Part shown: positions 23,176 through 35,146 of the stretch, piece by piece
Layout: each line of letters opens with the position of its first letter
How positions within the stretch are numbered: the stretch's first letter is position 1
Source of the DNA: Larix kaempferi
Lineage: Eukaryota > Streptophyta > Pinopsida > Pinales > Pinaceae
Reading direction: 5' to 3'
NCBI GenBank assembly: GCA_027924585.1
Contig: BSBM01000608.1
Location: forward strand, 11,692,501 to 11,756,500
DNA length: 64,000 nt
Notes under the pieces: generated by a model
Databases searched by the model: none
What the model was told of the DNA's origin: nothing
What the model saw: only the letters and a program-made list of their open reading frames with translations
Translations under genes and position numbers: made by a program

Positions 23176-23630
23176 TGTTGAAATATTGTAACTTCAAAGA
23201 ATATTATATTTGTATTTTATTATTTCGGAGATGGTACATTCCTCCGTGGTGACCCTATTGTATATCCAGAGGTGTTTATTCCTCCGAGAGAGTGTGGTAA
23301 CTAGGGTTATTAGCTCTCCCATGTGAGGTCGGTCCCATTAGGGTAAAAAGTCAGTCGAAAAACAAGTATAAGTAGAGGAGGGATGTTCCTCACTTATCTC
23401 ACTCATTCATTCATCCACTTGTGATTAGCGCACAAGTGAGAGAGAGGTCTGCATATGAGGAGAAGGAGCTCTTGTTGAGGACTACATCTTGTATTGGGTT
23501 GATTATCTATATTGAGGAAAGCTTTGCTGGGTTTTGTACCCCATGAGGGTCTCCCAGGGTAAATCTTTGTCTATATTGTGATTGTGTTTCTTTAAATGAT
23601 CTTTCTAGCTAAATTAGGCTAAACTTAACA
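23176..23630 (+). repeat. Copia-2 5' LTR (455 bp)
   Basis: TGTTGAAATATTGTAAC to GGCTAAACTTAACA. TATA-like GTATAAGTAGAGG lies near 23366. Compared with the 3' LTR it lacks 49 bases between two GGTC words near 23330. Confidence 0.93.
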
Positions 23631-24081
23631 TGGTATCAGAGCTAGCCTGAATAGGACATCTTTCACAAGGTGAAAATACCTCTCTCTCCTCCTCTGGTGA
23701 AAATTAGGGTTTCTGTAAAAGTTGGAATTTTTGGATTCTAATTGCATGGCTGGATAGCCCTCCTCAAAATCAAAGTTTTGAGCCCTGGATCAAGATTTTT
23801 GGTTGGGTAGAACTCCGAGAAAGTCAAACCCTAGTTTGACCAAGAGTGCAGAAAACCAGAAAAGTTGCGCACCTGTGCACTAGAAAAGCTACAAACCTGT
23901 GCACCAGAAAACTAGAAAACAGAAGACCAGAAAACCAGAAATTCTGTTGCAGATCCGGAAGGTGTAAAGTTGAAGTTTCCAGAAGCTGATCACACCAGAA
24001 TTCTCAATTCAATCAAGATCATCTCCTGATAAGTACTATTATATCTTTTGAAACTTCAATCTCTATGACCTCCTGGATAAG
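23631..24081 (+). other. Copia-2 PBS and leader
   Basis: TGGTATCAGAGCTAGC (23631-23646) matches the initiator tRNA-Met 3' end. The remaining ~430 bases up to the gag ATG at 24082 are non-coding, with several ACCAGAAAAC-type words at 23853-23940. Confidence 0.9.
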
Positions 24082-27000
24082 ATGGCTCTAAGCACTAAGC
24101 TTGAAGACAAGCTAGACGGTATAGAAAATTTTCGGGCATGGAAATACAAAATTGGTCTCATTCTTGAAGAGAATGATCTTGTCCAATATCTTAAAGATGA
24201 GGTTGCATAAGCTTGAGAAGATGAAGCCAGAGAGAAGTATAGGAAGGACTTGATTAGGGCAAAGAGAATCATTGCTGATTCTATTAAGGACCACTTGATT
24301 CCCCAAGTGGCATCCAAGAAGACTCCAAAGGAAATGTATGATGCCCTAGGCAGAATGTATGAAGGGAGGAACATCAATAGAAAGATGAATCTAAGAACTC
24401 AATTGAAGAATACCAAGATGAATAAAGGAGAATCTATTCAAGACTATTTCACAAGGGTCTCCCAGTTCAAGGAACAACTAAAAGCTATTGGAGACACCCT
24501 TCATGAAGATGAACTAGTCATTAGTTCTCTCAATGGTCTCACTAGACCTTGGGAGTCATTTATTCAAACTATGTGTGCAAGAAAGGAAAGTATGAAATTT
24601 GATGTAGTATGGGAGGATTGCATTCAGGAAGAGGCTAGGGTAGCCAGTAGAGAATCCCTACTCAAAGAAGTTGACGAAGCCTTGGCCACTCATACCAGAA
24701 GAAGAAGGAGTCATTTCAACTCCATGAAGAATGGACATAAGAAATCTCATCCTCCACATAGATTTCAAAAGAAAGAAGGAGTAAGCTCAAAAAGAGATCT
24801 CTCCTCAGTGAAATGTTATAGTTGCCACAAACTCGGACACTTTGCCAGAAATTGTCCCACAAGGAAGAAGAAGAATCCTCACAAAAGACATCATGAACAC
24901 CTTGCAGAAGATGATAGTGAAGAAGAAGAAGAGGAAAACCCAAAAAGAAAGAGAGCTAAAGTAGTAGAAGAAGATGCATAAGAGTATGTTCTATTCTCTG
25001 CACTCTCTAGGTCAGTAACACCTAGAAAATATACATGACTCATTGATAGTGGTGCTTCAAAGCACATGACAGGTCCAAAGAAGACTCTCTCACGACTTGA
25101 AGAAAAGACCTCTCCACAGAAGGTATCTCTAGGAGCTGACTAACAATATCCCATCAAGGGAATTGGTGAAGCAAGCTACAAGCTTGATTCTGGAACCCCA
25201 TTGAAGATGAAGGAAATCCTATATGTACTAGGTTTGAAGAAGAATTTACTTTCTATCTCATCATTAGATAAGAAAGGTTATAGGATTGCATTCATAGATG
25301 GACAAGTGCTAATGTGGTCCAAAGGAAAATCAATTGAGGATGCAATTGTTATTGGTGCAAAGGAAAGAGGTCTATACAAACTCAAGGGTCATCCAGAAGC
25401 TACCATTTTTCATGAAGCCACAAGTCCAAGTGAGCTATGGCATAGAAGGATTTCTCATATTAACTACAAAGCACTACCTAATTTGAGCAAAGTAGTCATA
25501 GGATTACCAGACTTAAAGATTGACCATGATGGCACTTGAAAATGATGTGCAAAAGGGAAGAATGTCAAGAACCCATTCCCAAAGCGTGTTACAAAGACTA
25601 AGAGTACATTGGAATTGATTCACTCAGATGTATGTGGACCAATGCCATCCACATCCTTGAGTGGATATGAATACTACCTTACATTTATTGTGGACTACTC
25701 AAGGAAGACTTGGATCTATTTTCTGAAGGGAAAATATGAAGTTTTTGGAAAGTTCAAGGAATTCAAAGCCTTGACAGAAAACCATTCAGAAAAGAAGATT
25801 AAGATACTTAGGACAGATAATGGTGGAGAATATACTTCAAAATATTTTGAATCCTTTTGTAAGAAAGCTTGAATCAAGAGGGAGCTAATCACTCCCTACA
25901 ATCCCCAACATAATGGTGTTGCGGAAAGAAAGAATAGAACCATTATGGAAGCAGTAAAGACAATGATACATGATCAAGATCTACCCATGTATTTATGGGC
26001 TGAAGCAGCCAGGACAACAGTCTATGTGCAAAATAGACTATCTCATAGTGCTCTTGATTTCAAGACCCCAAAAGAAGTGTTCACAGGGAAGAATCCTGAG
26101 GTAAGTCACCTCAAGATATTTGGATTCCCAATATACATTCACATTCCAAAAGAAAAGAGGACCAAGCTAGATCCCTCTGGAAAGAAAGGAATATTTGTTG
26201 GATATTGTGAAGCATCCAAAGCATTTAGAATATACATCCCATGATTCCATCATATGGAAATAAGTAGGGATGTGACATTTTATGAAGAGGTATCTCTCAA
26301 GAGATCTAGGAAGTGCCAACATTAAAAAGTATATGAGGAAGAGGCACCTTCCAGAATTACAAAAGCTGCACCCACCCCTGAAGAGACAACTCTTGAAGAT
26401 AATGACATAATGGAACCACAAGAACCCATGTCATGGAAATTTCAAGGAAGAGAAAGCTAGCATGGGAAAGAGACATTATACTAGGAGCAGAAAAATATGG
26501 AGCTCCTGAAGGCTCCACTAGGGTGAGCAAGAAACCAAACACATTCTCAAACTATGTGGCCCTGATGTGTGATCTTGTAGATCAAGTAGCTCGTAGTTAA
26601 GAAGATGCAATTCATAAGAAAGAGTGGGTAGAGGCAATGACTGAGGAATACCAGTCAATAATGAAGAATGATGTTTGGGATATAGTTCCCAAGACAAAGG
26701 ACAAGAGTGTGGTATCCTCCAAATGTATATACAAGATAAAGCATGTTGTAGATGGAAGCATTGAAAAATATAAGGCAAGGTTTGTAGCCATAGGGTTCTC
26801 TCAGAAAGAGGGAATTGACTATGAAGAAACATTTGCACTAGTTGCAAGGTACACTTCCATTAGAACTATCATGGCACTTGCATCAATGATGAAGTGGAAA
26901 TTACACCAGATGGATGTAAAGACAGCCTTCCTGAAAGGTGTAGTTGAGGAGGAAGTGTATATAGAACAACCATAAGGATTTGAGGTGGAAGATGGGAGAA

Positions 27001-28118
27001 CCCATGTGTGCAAACTAAAGAAGGATTTGTATGGGTTGAAGCAAGCTCCCAAAGCTTGGTATGGAAGAATTGGCAGTTTCTTAACAAGCTTGGGCTTTAC
27101 CAAAAGTAAAGTTGATCCTAATCTTTATCTCAAAGTTATGGATGATGAACCTATCATATTGCTGCTATATGTGGATGATCTATTTCTGATAGGAAATGAG
27201 AAACAGATTATCGAATGCAAGAAGAAAATCTCATTAGAGTTTGAGATGAAAGATCTTGGATTGATGCACTACTTCTTAGGTCTAGAAGTATGGTAAGGCC
27301 CAAAGGGAATCTTTCTCAATCAAGGAAAGTATGCTGTGGAAATCTTGAAAAGATTCAATATGTTGGAATGTAAAGCCATGGCCACTCCCATGGATTCCAA
27401 CCTGAAACTGTTAGCAGATGACTCATCAGAGTTAGTGGATATGACTATGTACAGGCAAATTATTGGGTCATTGATGTATTTAACAAACACCAGACCAGAG
27501 ATATGCTTTGCCGTGAATACCTTGAGTCAATATCTAGTGGAACCTAGATGAGTTCACCTGATAGCTACAAAGCATGTGATGAGGTACCTAAAGGGTACGA
27601 TAGACTTTGGTCTATGCTATCTTGGATATCATGGTTTCATATTGTATGGCTATATAGATGCTGATTGGGCATGAAGTGTATCAAACAGGAAGAGCACATT
27701 GGGAGGATGTTATTGTCTGGGATCTTCCATGATCTCATGGTTTAGCAGGAAGCAGTCCAGTGTGGCTCTCAATACAGTTGAAGCAGAGTATATTGCTGCT
27801 TTCTCTACGAGTTGTGAAGCAATATGGCTTCGGAAGTTGTTATCTGGTTTATTTGACTTAGAGATGGAACCCACTGAGATCCTGTGTGACAACCAGAGTT
27901 GTATCAAGATGACAGAAAATCCAGTGTTCCATGATAAGTCAAAGCACATAGAGATCCGATATTTTTATATACGGGATATGGTGCATAAAGGAGCTATCAA
28001 GCTCAAGTATGTAAGCATTGACGAACAAGTTGTTGATATATTGAGCAAACCTCTGTCTCGAGTAAAGTTTGAGTATTTTCGAGACAAGCTTGGTGTAGTT
28101 CATAAGGACCCTCCTTGA
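24082..28118 (+). pseudogene. Copia-2 Gag-Pol polyprotein, decayed
   Basis: Gag starts MALSTKLEDKLDGIENF at 24082 and ends with zinc knuckle CYSCHKLGHFARNC (near 24820) and an acidic E-run. Protease DSGASKHM is near 25048. Integrase shows LWHRRISH, HSDVCGP (25624), RTDNGGEY and NGVAERKN (25915). These lie in frame 1 with about 10 stops, among them 24208, 24214, 24979, 25036 and 25537. A frameshift near 26400-26450 puts RT and RNase H in frame 3: LYGLKQAPKAWYG, LYVDDL (27165), DADW (near 27658) and CDNQSC. Stops there include the one before GFEVEDGR and one after LGLEVW. It ends VVHKDPP at 28118. It is not functional. Its closest relatives in the window are A and copia-3. Confidence 0.93.
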
Positions 28119-28300
28119 AAGGGGGAGTGATGTGGTCACTGATCATGAGATTGCCTGCATCGATAGTGAGGTCGATGATGTGGATACCTATATTGGTGAT
28201 ACCGACCGTGAAGTTGATGTGTGGTCCTTAGAACTTATCTAAGTGGAAGAGAGGACTGCATCATCCTTAGACATGAGAGGTGTCTTAAATGGATCAAGGA
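28119..28300 (+). other. Copia-2 upstream (relict) polypurine tract and spacer
   Basis: Immediately after pol, GAAAGGGGGAGTGATGTGG (28118-28136) looks like a polypurine tract followed by an LTR-like TG. It lies 1.7 kb before the tract that actually abuts the 3' LTR (29826). This suggests the original 3' end lay here before the minisatellite block was gained. Inference. Confidence 0.5.
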
Positions 28301-29084
28301 TTGATCATCCTTAGACAGTGATCCCGTAATTTCGAAAGGAAGGATAGTCTTAAAAGTTGATCCTTGGATTGTGGTAGGATTGATCATCCTTAGATAGTGA
28401 TCTTGTAATTCCGAAAGGAAGGATAGTCTTAAATATTGATCCTTAGACTAATAATCCCGTAATTTCGAAAGCAAGGATTGTCTAAGATATGGTTGATGGA
28501 CTAAAATATCGTAATTCTGAAAGGAAGGATTTTCCAGGATCCTGTAATTCCAAAAGGAAGGATCACCAGAGTTGATGGACGAGAGTCTCGTAATTACAAA
28601 AGGAAAGACTGTCCAGGATCCCGCAATCCGAAAGGAAGGACTGTCTAGGATCCCGTAATTCCGAAAGGAAGGATCAACAGAGTTGATGGACCAGAGTCTC
28701 ATAATTTTGAAAGGAAGGACTGTCTAGGATCTCGTAATTCTGAAAGGAAGGATCACCAGAGTTGATGGACCAGAATCCCGTAATTCCAAAAGGAAGGACT
28801 GTCTAGGATCCCGTAATTCCAAAAGGAAGGATCACCAGAGTTGATGGACCAGAGTCCCGTAATTCCGAAAGGAAGGACTGTCCATGATCCCATAATTTCA
28901 AAAGGAAGGATCACCAGAGTTGATGGACAAGAGTCCCATAATTCCAAAAGGAAGGACTGTCCATGATCCCATCAATCCAAAAGGAAGGATCACCAGAGTT
29001 GATGGACCAGAGTCCCATAATTCCGAAAAGAAGCACTGTCCATGATCTCGTAATTCCGAAAGGAAGGATCATGTGTGTTGTAGA
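28301..29084 (+). repeat. Copia-2 minisatellite (AATTCCGAAAGGAAGGA)
   Basis: Degenerate tandem array built on AATTCCGAAAGGAAGGA. From about 28500 it settles into a ~76-bp compound unit (CCGAAAGGAAGGATCACC, GAGTTGATGGACCAGAGTC, AAGGAAGGACTGTCC), roughly seven copies to 29080. Earlier units are looser, with TTGATCCTTAGA words. No coding role is evident. Confidence 0.9.
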
Positions 29085-29620
29085 GTATGCTGATGATCTA
29101 GATGACGATGATGTTGATCGTGATGATCTAGATGACGATGTTGTTGATAATGATGATCTAGATGACGATGCTGTTGATCGTGATGATCTATATGACGATG
29201 CTGCTGATCGAGATGATCTAGATGACGATGATGTTAATCGTGATGATCTAGTTTACGATGCTACTGACCGTGATGATCTAGATGATGATGTTGTTGATTG
29301 TGATGATCTAGATGATGATGCTGCTGATTGTGATGATCTAGATGATGATGCTGCTGATCGTGTAGATCGAGATGATCCAGATGTTGTAGATCGAGATGAT
29401 CCAGATGCTATAGATCAATATGATCTAGATGTTGTAGATCGAGATGATCCAGATGTTGTAGATCGAGATGATCTAGATGCTGTAGATCAAGATGATCTAG
29501 ATGATGATGATCGAGATGATCTAGATGCTATAGATCGAGATGATCTAGATGTTGTAGATCGAGATGATCGAGATGATCTGGATGCTATAGATCAAGATGA
29601 TCTAGATGATGATGATTGAG
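29085..29620 (+). repeat. Copia-2 Asp-rich coding minisatellite
   Basis: About 18-20 units. First come 30-base units of the form GATGATCTAGATGACGATG, then 24-27-base units GATGATCCAGATGTTGTAGA. Both lengths are multiples of three, so one frame stays open from 28963 to 29619. It reads DDLDDDVVD- then DDPDVVDRD-type repeats, over half Asp. As a protein it would be an acidic disordered tail, separate from pol. Slippage of a 30-mer can keep a frame open by chance, so expression is unproven. Confidence 0.85.
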
Positions 29621-29834
29621 ATGATGATGATGTTGTAGTTGATCAAGCACTGTAGAAGATGAAGACTCAGTATTGAAGATATTGATGTTCCATATGTTCC
29701 AGTAACTATAGGAGTTACTGATGATGATGTATAAAGAAAGATTCCAATGATTTATAGATGTATCATGTACCATGTAGTTGATGAATCCTTGCTCCTGCAG
29801 ATGTTGTTATAATATCCTTATCATTAAGGGGGAG
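29621..29834 (+). other. Copia-2 3' UTR and polypurine tract
   Basis: A short non-repetitive tail after the array, then AAGGGGGAG at 29826-29834 abutting the 3' LTR. Confidence 0.85.
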
Positions 29835-30338
29835 TGTTGAAATATTGTAACTTCAAAGAATATTATATTTGTATTTTATTATTCCGGAGATGGTACATTC
29901 CTCTGTGGTGACCCTATTGTATATCTGGAGATGTTTATTCCTCTAAGAGAGTGTGGTAACTAGGGTTGTTAGATCTCCCATGTGAGGTCGGCCCTGAGTT
30001 TACCTTTTGGGGGTTATTAGACTCTTTTGGAAGAGGTCATCCCCATTAGGGTAAAAAGTCGGTCGGGAAACAAGTATAAGTAGAGGAGGGATGTTCCTCA
30101 CTTATCTCACTCATTCATTCATCCACTTGTGATTAGTGCACAACTGAGAGAGAGGTCTACATATGAGGAGAAGGAGCTCTTGTTGAGGACTACATCTTGT
30201 ATTGGGTTGATTATCTATATTGAGGAAAGCTTTGTTGGGTTTTCTACCCCATGAGGGTCTCCCAAGGTAAATCTTTGTCTATCTTGTGATTATGTTTTTT
30301 TCAATGATCTTGCTAGCTAAATTAGGCTAAACTTAACA
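29835..30338 (+). repeat. Copia-2 3' LTR (504 bp)
   Basis: TGTTGAAATATTG to AAACTTAACA, then ACAAT (duplication). It contains a GGTTATTAGACTC module also seen in the U3 of the A-family LTRs. Confidence 0.93.
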
Positions 30339-30963
30339 ACAATGCATCCACCTGATACATATATAAATACACGATCCACCTGATCATACAATGCATCCAC
30401 CTGATACATATATAAATGCATGATCCACCTGATCATACAATGCATCCACTTGATACATCCATAAGTACATGATCCACCTGATCATACAATGCATCCACCT
30501 GATACATATATAAATACATGATCCACCTGATCATACAATGCATCCACTTGATAGATACATAAGTACATGATCCACCTAATCATACAATGCATCCACTTGA
30601 GACATATAAATACATGATCCACCTGGTCATACAATGCATCCACTTGATACATACATAAGTACATGATCCACCTGATCATACAATGCATCCACTTGATACA
30701 TATAAATACATGATCCACCTGATCATACAATGCATCCACCTGATACATACATAAGTACATGATCCACCTGATCATACAATGCATCCACCTGCTACATATA
30801 CAAATACATGATCCACCTGATCATATCCATCATCCAACATGATGCATATACATAGCAGTAATTGGAGCATCGTCCTGATGCTCATCATCCAACGCTTACA
30901 TCCACAGCCATGGGAAGGATCCTCCTCTCACCATGCTTGGAATGGCTTCGAGAAATGTGTCCA
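30339..30963 (-). repeat. Minisatellite a of element A (49-bp unit, 10 copies)
   Basis: AATGCATCCACCTGATACAT-type units begin near 30341, 30390, 30439, 30488, 30537, 30586, 30632, 30683, 30729 and 30778, then decay by 30830. Each unit contains ATGATCCACCTGATCATAC. On the minus strand 101 codons are open by virtue of the repeat. 30830-30963 is unique text up to the pol stop. Confidence 0.9.
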
Positions 30964-32370
30964 TCACTTCTTCCTCAAAGTGTCATCAATCTGAAGAACA
31001 CCAAGCCTCTCTCTGAAGTACTCGAACTTCACTCTGGCTAGTGGTTTCATCAACACATCCGCAACCTGCTCATCCATCGCAACATAAAGGAGCTTCACTG
31101 CTCCTCTCTGTACCATATCCCTGATATAGTGATATTTGATCTCAATGTGCTTCGATCTGTCATGGAACACCGGGTTCTCAGATAGCTTCACACAACTCTG
31201 GTTGTCACAAAAAATACCAGTAGCATCCAACAAGAGATCAAATAACTCAGATAGTAGCTTCCTCAACCATACTGCCTCACAACTAGCCGAACAAGCTGCA
31301 ACATACTTGGCTTTGGCTGTACTCAGTGCTATGCAGGACTGCTTCTTGCTAAACCAAGAGATCACACCTGATCCCATACTGAAGCAACACCCATAAATGC
31401 TCTTTCTATCTACAGCATTTCCTGCTCAATATCATAATATGCTTTACAAGAACCAGGTGAACACCTCTCGGATTCGTCAGGAATTGGCTCAATATGTTCA
31501 CCGCAAAGAAAATATCTGGTCTCGTGTTTTTCAGGTACATCAAGGACCCAATCATCTGACGATACACTGTGACATCAACCGGATCAAATGAAGCATCACA
31601 CAGAAGCTTCAGGTTCAATGCCATAGGTGTGGCCATGGCCTTGCAGTCCATCATCCCGAACCTCTTCAGGATCTCTACTGCATACTTCCCTTGTCCAAGG
31701 AAGATTCTATCTGCACTCTGCCACACCTCCATGCCTAGAAAATAGTGCATCATCCCCAAGTCCTTCATCTTGAACTCGGTAGCAAGCTTCCTCTTCATGT
31801 CGGCAATCAGTCTATCCTCTCCTGTAAGAAATAGGTCATCCACATAAAAAAGTAGTATTACTAGATTGCCTTCCTCAACCTTGTAGTAAAGGTTGGAATC
31901 TGCTTTACTCTTGGCAAAGCCCAAACTGGATAGAAAGCTGTCTATCCTACCATACCAAGTCCTAGGAGCTTGCTTCAAGCCATACAAGGCTTTCTTCAAC
32001 CTGCACACATATGACCCCCTGTCATGTGTCTCAAAACCAAGTGGCTACTCCACATACACTTCCTCTTCGACTACACCATTCAAGGAAGCTGTCTTGACAT
32101 CCATCTGGTGTATCTTCCATTTCATCACTGCAGCCAAAGCAAGTACTGATCTGATGGAAGTGTATCTGGATACAGGAGTAAAAGTCTCTTCATAGTCTAT
32201 TCCTTTTTTTCTGGGAGAAGCCACGAGCTACAAATCTCACTTTGTATTTCTCTATGCTGCCATCTGCAACATGCTTGGTCTTTGGAACTCACAACAGACT
32301 TCCCATCTGGTCTTGGGACCACATCCCAAACATCTTTCTTCATGATCGACGGATCATGGTATTCTTCCAT
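30964..32370 (-). pseudogene. Element A RT-RNase H
   Basis: Read on the minus strand. RT begins near 32370 (SIMKKDVWDVVPRPDGK), has several frame changes to 32010, then is open from 32008 to 31406. That part has KKALYGLKQAPRTWYGRID, FYVDDLFLTG near 31840 (catalytic D-D present) and FLGMEVWQSAD. A deletion of roughly 100 bases near 31400 removes the start of RNase H, including the first catalytic Asp segment. RNase H resumes open at 31377-30964 (SCIALSTAKAKYVAACSAS, CDNQSCVKLSE) and ends TLRKK. It is non-functional. There is no integrase or protease in front of it, only filler. Confidence 0.88.
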
Positions 32371-33864
32371 TACTTCATCCCGGATCCTGGGAACTTCAAT
32401 ATCTTCAATAGATAGGTTTTTTGCTGGAACAAATGTTGTAGTCCTTCTTTTGTAGGTGATGGTATACGATCTTTCCTACAAAACAAGTTAAATTGCATGA
32501 TTACAAACATCTCATAAATTTCAAAACAAATTCTTACACATAAAGAAATATGTCGTACAGTCATGCAATTATTTTAGCCAATGATTCAATACAACATTTA
32601 TCCATATCCTGTAACTTTCTAGATGCCTTCCAATCTCTACCAGAACATTGTTAAGAGTGTGCACAACTCCCAACATGTCAGCAAAGAGGTTTCATTCTAG
32701 ATAAGTAGCAATGGAATGTTGTACAGTGCCATAGGACACTTACCCATCACGGGCATATTAGAAGTATATTGTTCATTAATGCAATTATTCTAGTATGCAT
32801 AATACACACCCTAAGTCTAGGAACATAAGCATTTACATCATTGAACAATATTATTTAAACAAACAAGTATGCAAGAAATGACAATTCAAATACTTATCTT
32901 TGTTTGGTTGTAGGGTGGAATCCCTCTCAATATTTGCTTTTTTACAGGAACTACTGGAGTGTGCTCCCTCTTGATCTTTGCTTCCTGGATTAACTGTCCT
33001 TGAACTTATATCCATCCTCGATCTTTATGCATACTTACTAGTATCATCATTGTGTTATCCTCGAGGTCTCATACACAATCATACATTCATTAGTATAATC
33101 TCAATACTATAAAACATTATGATTCTAAATAATCTTAAACATGTATGGTCAAGATCATTTCATACACAGATAATTTATCACAAGCATTAGTATTCAAGGT
33201 TTAAGGGAGTACTTCCTTTACTCATGCAAATTCTTATTTGACCATAGGACTCTTCTGGTTAGTCATATCATTGATTAAAGTAAGAAACATAATATGCATA
33301 AGCTCATGATTACTCAAACTTATAACTTCATGAATAATCATGTACAAAAGTATAAGATCCTAACATAGGGTAGGATTCTAAATTGATATAGGAAAAACAT
33401 ACCTGGATTAATGTGGTAGCTAGTTATGTCTAACATACCCACATGATGTGTTCTTGTTTTCTTCAATGACTTGTGCTAGTGACCTGCATATCTCATAAGT
33501 TAACCATTGTGGAACCAAATTATACATACCTCATAAGTGGAGCTTCTATGTGATCCATGACAATGGATGAATCTTTGTCTTCATGTCACCATGGTCATAT
33601 GTTATTGATCTAGAACTTGATTTGTCTTTCTAGATGTACCTTTCATATTAGCGGACAACATCATCCTCATACAACACCACAATGCATTAGTACAATCATT
33701 AGTGTTATAACCCAAATTAATGAATATGTTCTATCATGCATTCATACTTTTACTAGGGTGATAAGACAGGTCTAAAATTAGTCAAGATTGTTACTAAACT
33801 TAATAACATGAACACAAACATATCATGAACATATTTCAAAACATATTTGTAAGTCATACCTGTC
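32371..33864 (-). other. Element A internal filler with integrase scraps
   Basis: About 1.5 kb of AT-rich text shared with 61385-62815 of the plus-strand A-family copy. Near 33005-32925 (minus) it includes AAGATCAAGAGGGAGCAC, which reads IKREH as in copia integrase. There are several exon/intron-like edges, for example minus TTATGAG followed by GTATGTATAATT near 33530 and ATATGCAG followed by GTCACTAGC near 33487. No ORF is kept. Confidence 0.7.
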
Positions 33865-33985
33865 GGGATTGATTGTAATCTTCTTACGTAAGGCCTTAGC
33901 CTCATCTCCCTCTGAAACTGGAACTTCTTCACTTATGCAGGTGACCAATCCATTCACTTCTAGGATTAACCCAATCCACTTGATT
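33865..33985 (-). pseudogene. Element A gag N-terminal scrap
   Basis: The minus strand reads a short piece matching the copia-2 gag segment around residue 25 (LILEENDLV in copia-2), here with EEVPVSEGDE near 33915. It ends at minus CCCGACAG followed by GTATGACTT, after which filler begins. Confidence 0.6.
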
Positions 33986-35134
33986 TGCAGAAACTGGATC
34001 TGGAGCTGGATTAGGGTTTGTTAGGGAAACCCTAAAAATTCAAACTTTGAATTTCAAACTTCTGAAAGGATAGAAATATGTGCCTTGATGAGCTGATCAA
34101 CCTGGTATACTCAGAATTTGAAAACTACAAAGTTTCACCCCTCAAATTTGCTTTTCAATCTTCCAGATTCACTAGGGAGGACCCTAAATTAGGGATTGAG
34201 TTTCCCAAATCTTCACCAAACCAAATAGTTTGATCCAAATCTCTAAAATTTGATTTTTCCAAGGAGCTTCTAGCTATGGTCATAGATTTCAAAAATTCCC
34301 ATTTTTGTAGAAGGCCTAATTTTTCATCTTTCCGATCAAAGTCCTGAACTAGGGTTTGATCAAGCCCATCCTTCTGCCCAACCAAAAAATTCGATCTTGG
34401 TCTCTAAATTTTTATTTTTATGAGGAGAATCAAGCCATGGTATCCGATTACAAAAATTACAACTTTCTCCGAAACCCTAAATTCTCGTAGCCATAAATGA
34501 AGGTGCTCAAAATCCAATTTTGTTTTGATAGAAATATGCACCTGATTGTTTCTAGTGTAACTCCGACATTTTAGATCCACAGGGTCTGAACATTCGTCTT
34601 GTGGTATCCTGATCTATTATCTTTCTAACCCCATAGGTCTGACCTCAAATGGATTCTCTGAGAGAAAGTGATGCCAAGTGTCGCAACTTGACCTATTTGT
34701 GGGATAAAACAGGAGAGTAAACTTGTACGGCGTGCCACGTGTCATTGGTTCAATTTCGGCCTCGAAAAATAGGACCTATGAAAGTAGAGTCTGTGCCCTA
34801 CCTTCCAATTTTTATGAAATTTCATTTGGAGCTTCCCAACCCAAGTTGTGATCTTTTTTCCTAGGTCACATGTTTGTGACTGAGATCTAGAAGAGGCAAA
34901 AACCCTATATTATATAGATCATAAATCTAAAAGTACAACGAATTAGAGTCTCTCCTTCTGGCACAAGCTACATGGGGATTGCATATTCGACCTGTAATAT
35001 TTTCAGATCCTGAAACTTCTCCAAAATGAATTTATAGAGAAAGTGCTACGATGACTGGTTTTTGCTATATTAAGCCCTAGCTTCGCAAGTGCAACAAGTG
35101 TCATAAATGCCATACCATGCCTTCTTTCAGGATA
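33986..35134 (-). other. Element A leader
   Basis: Non-coding leader between PBS and gag scrap, co-linear with 60115-61280 on the plus strand. Short ORFs (such as 34385-34155) are unconvincing. Confidence 0.75.
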
Positions 35135-35146
35135 GCTCTGATACCA
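35135..35146 (-). other. Element A primer-binding site
   Basis: Plus-strand GCTCTGATACCA is the complement of TGGTATCAGAGC (initiator tRNA-Met), directly beside the 5' LTR end. Confidence 0.92.

Larger units (their letters stand above)
23176..30338 (+). mobile_element. Copia-2, full-length decayed Ty1/copia
   Basis: Target duplication ACAAT at 23171-23175 and 30339-30343. LTRs are 455 and 504 bp. The 49-base difference is one block, absent from the 5' LTR, containing GGTTATTAGAC. PBS at 23631, gag-pol 24082-28118, a 1.7-kb minisatellite block 28119-29825, and polypurine tract AAGGGGGAG at 29826-29834. By eye the LTRs differ at about 23 of 455 shared positions (~5%). It is nested in element A. 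Confidence 0.93.

Noticed and set aside
28448-28947. Minus-strand ORFs with repeated GILDSPSF-type peptides
   Set aside because: They are by-products of the minisatellite read antisense to the element.
30339-30830. Regular 49-bp repeats as a CRISPR array
   Set aside because: The whole unit repeats with no unique spacers, and it lies in a plant retrotransposon.
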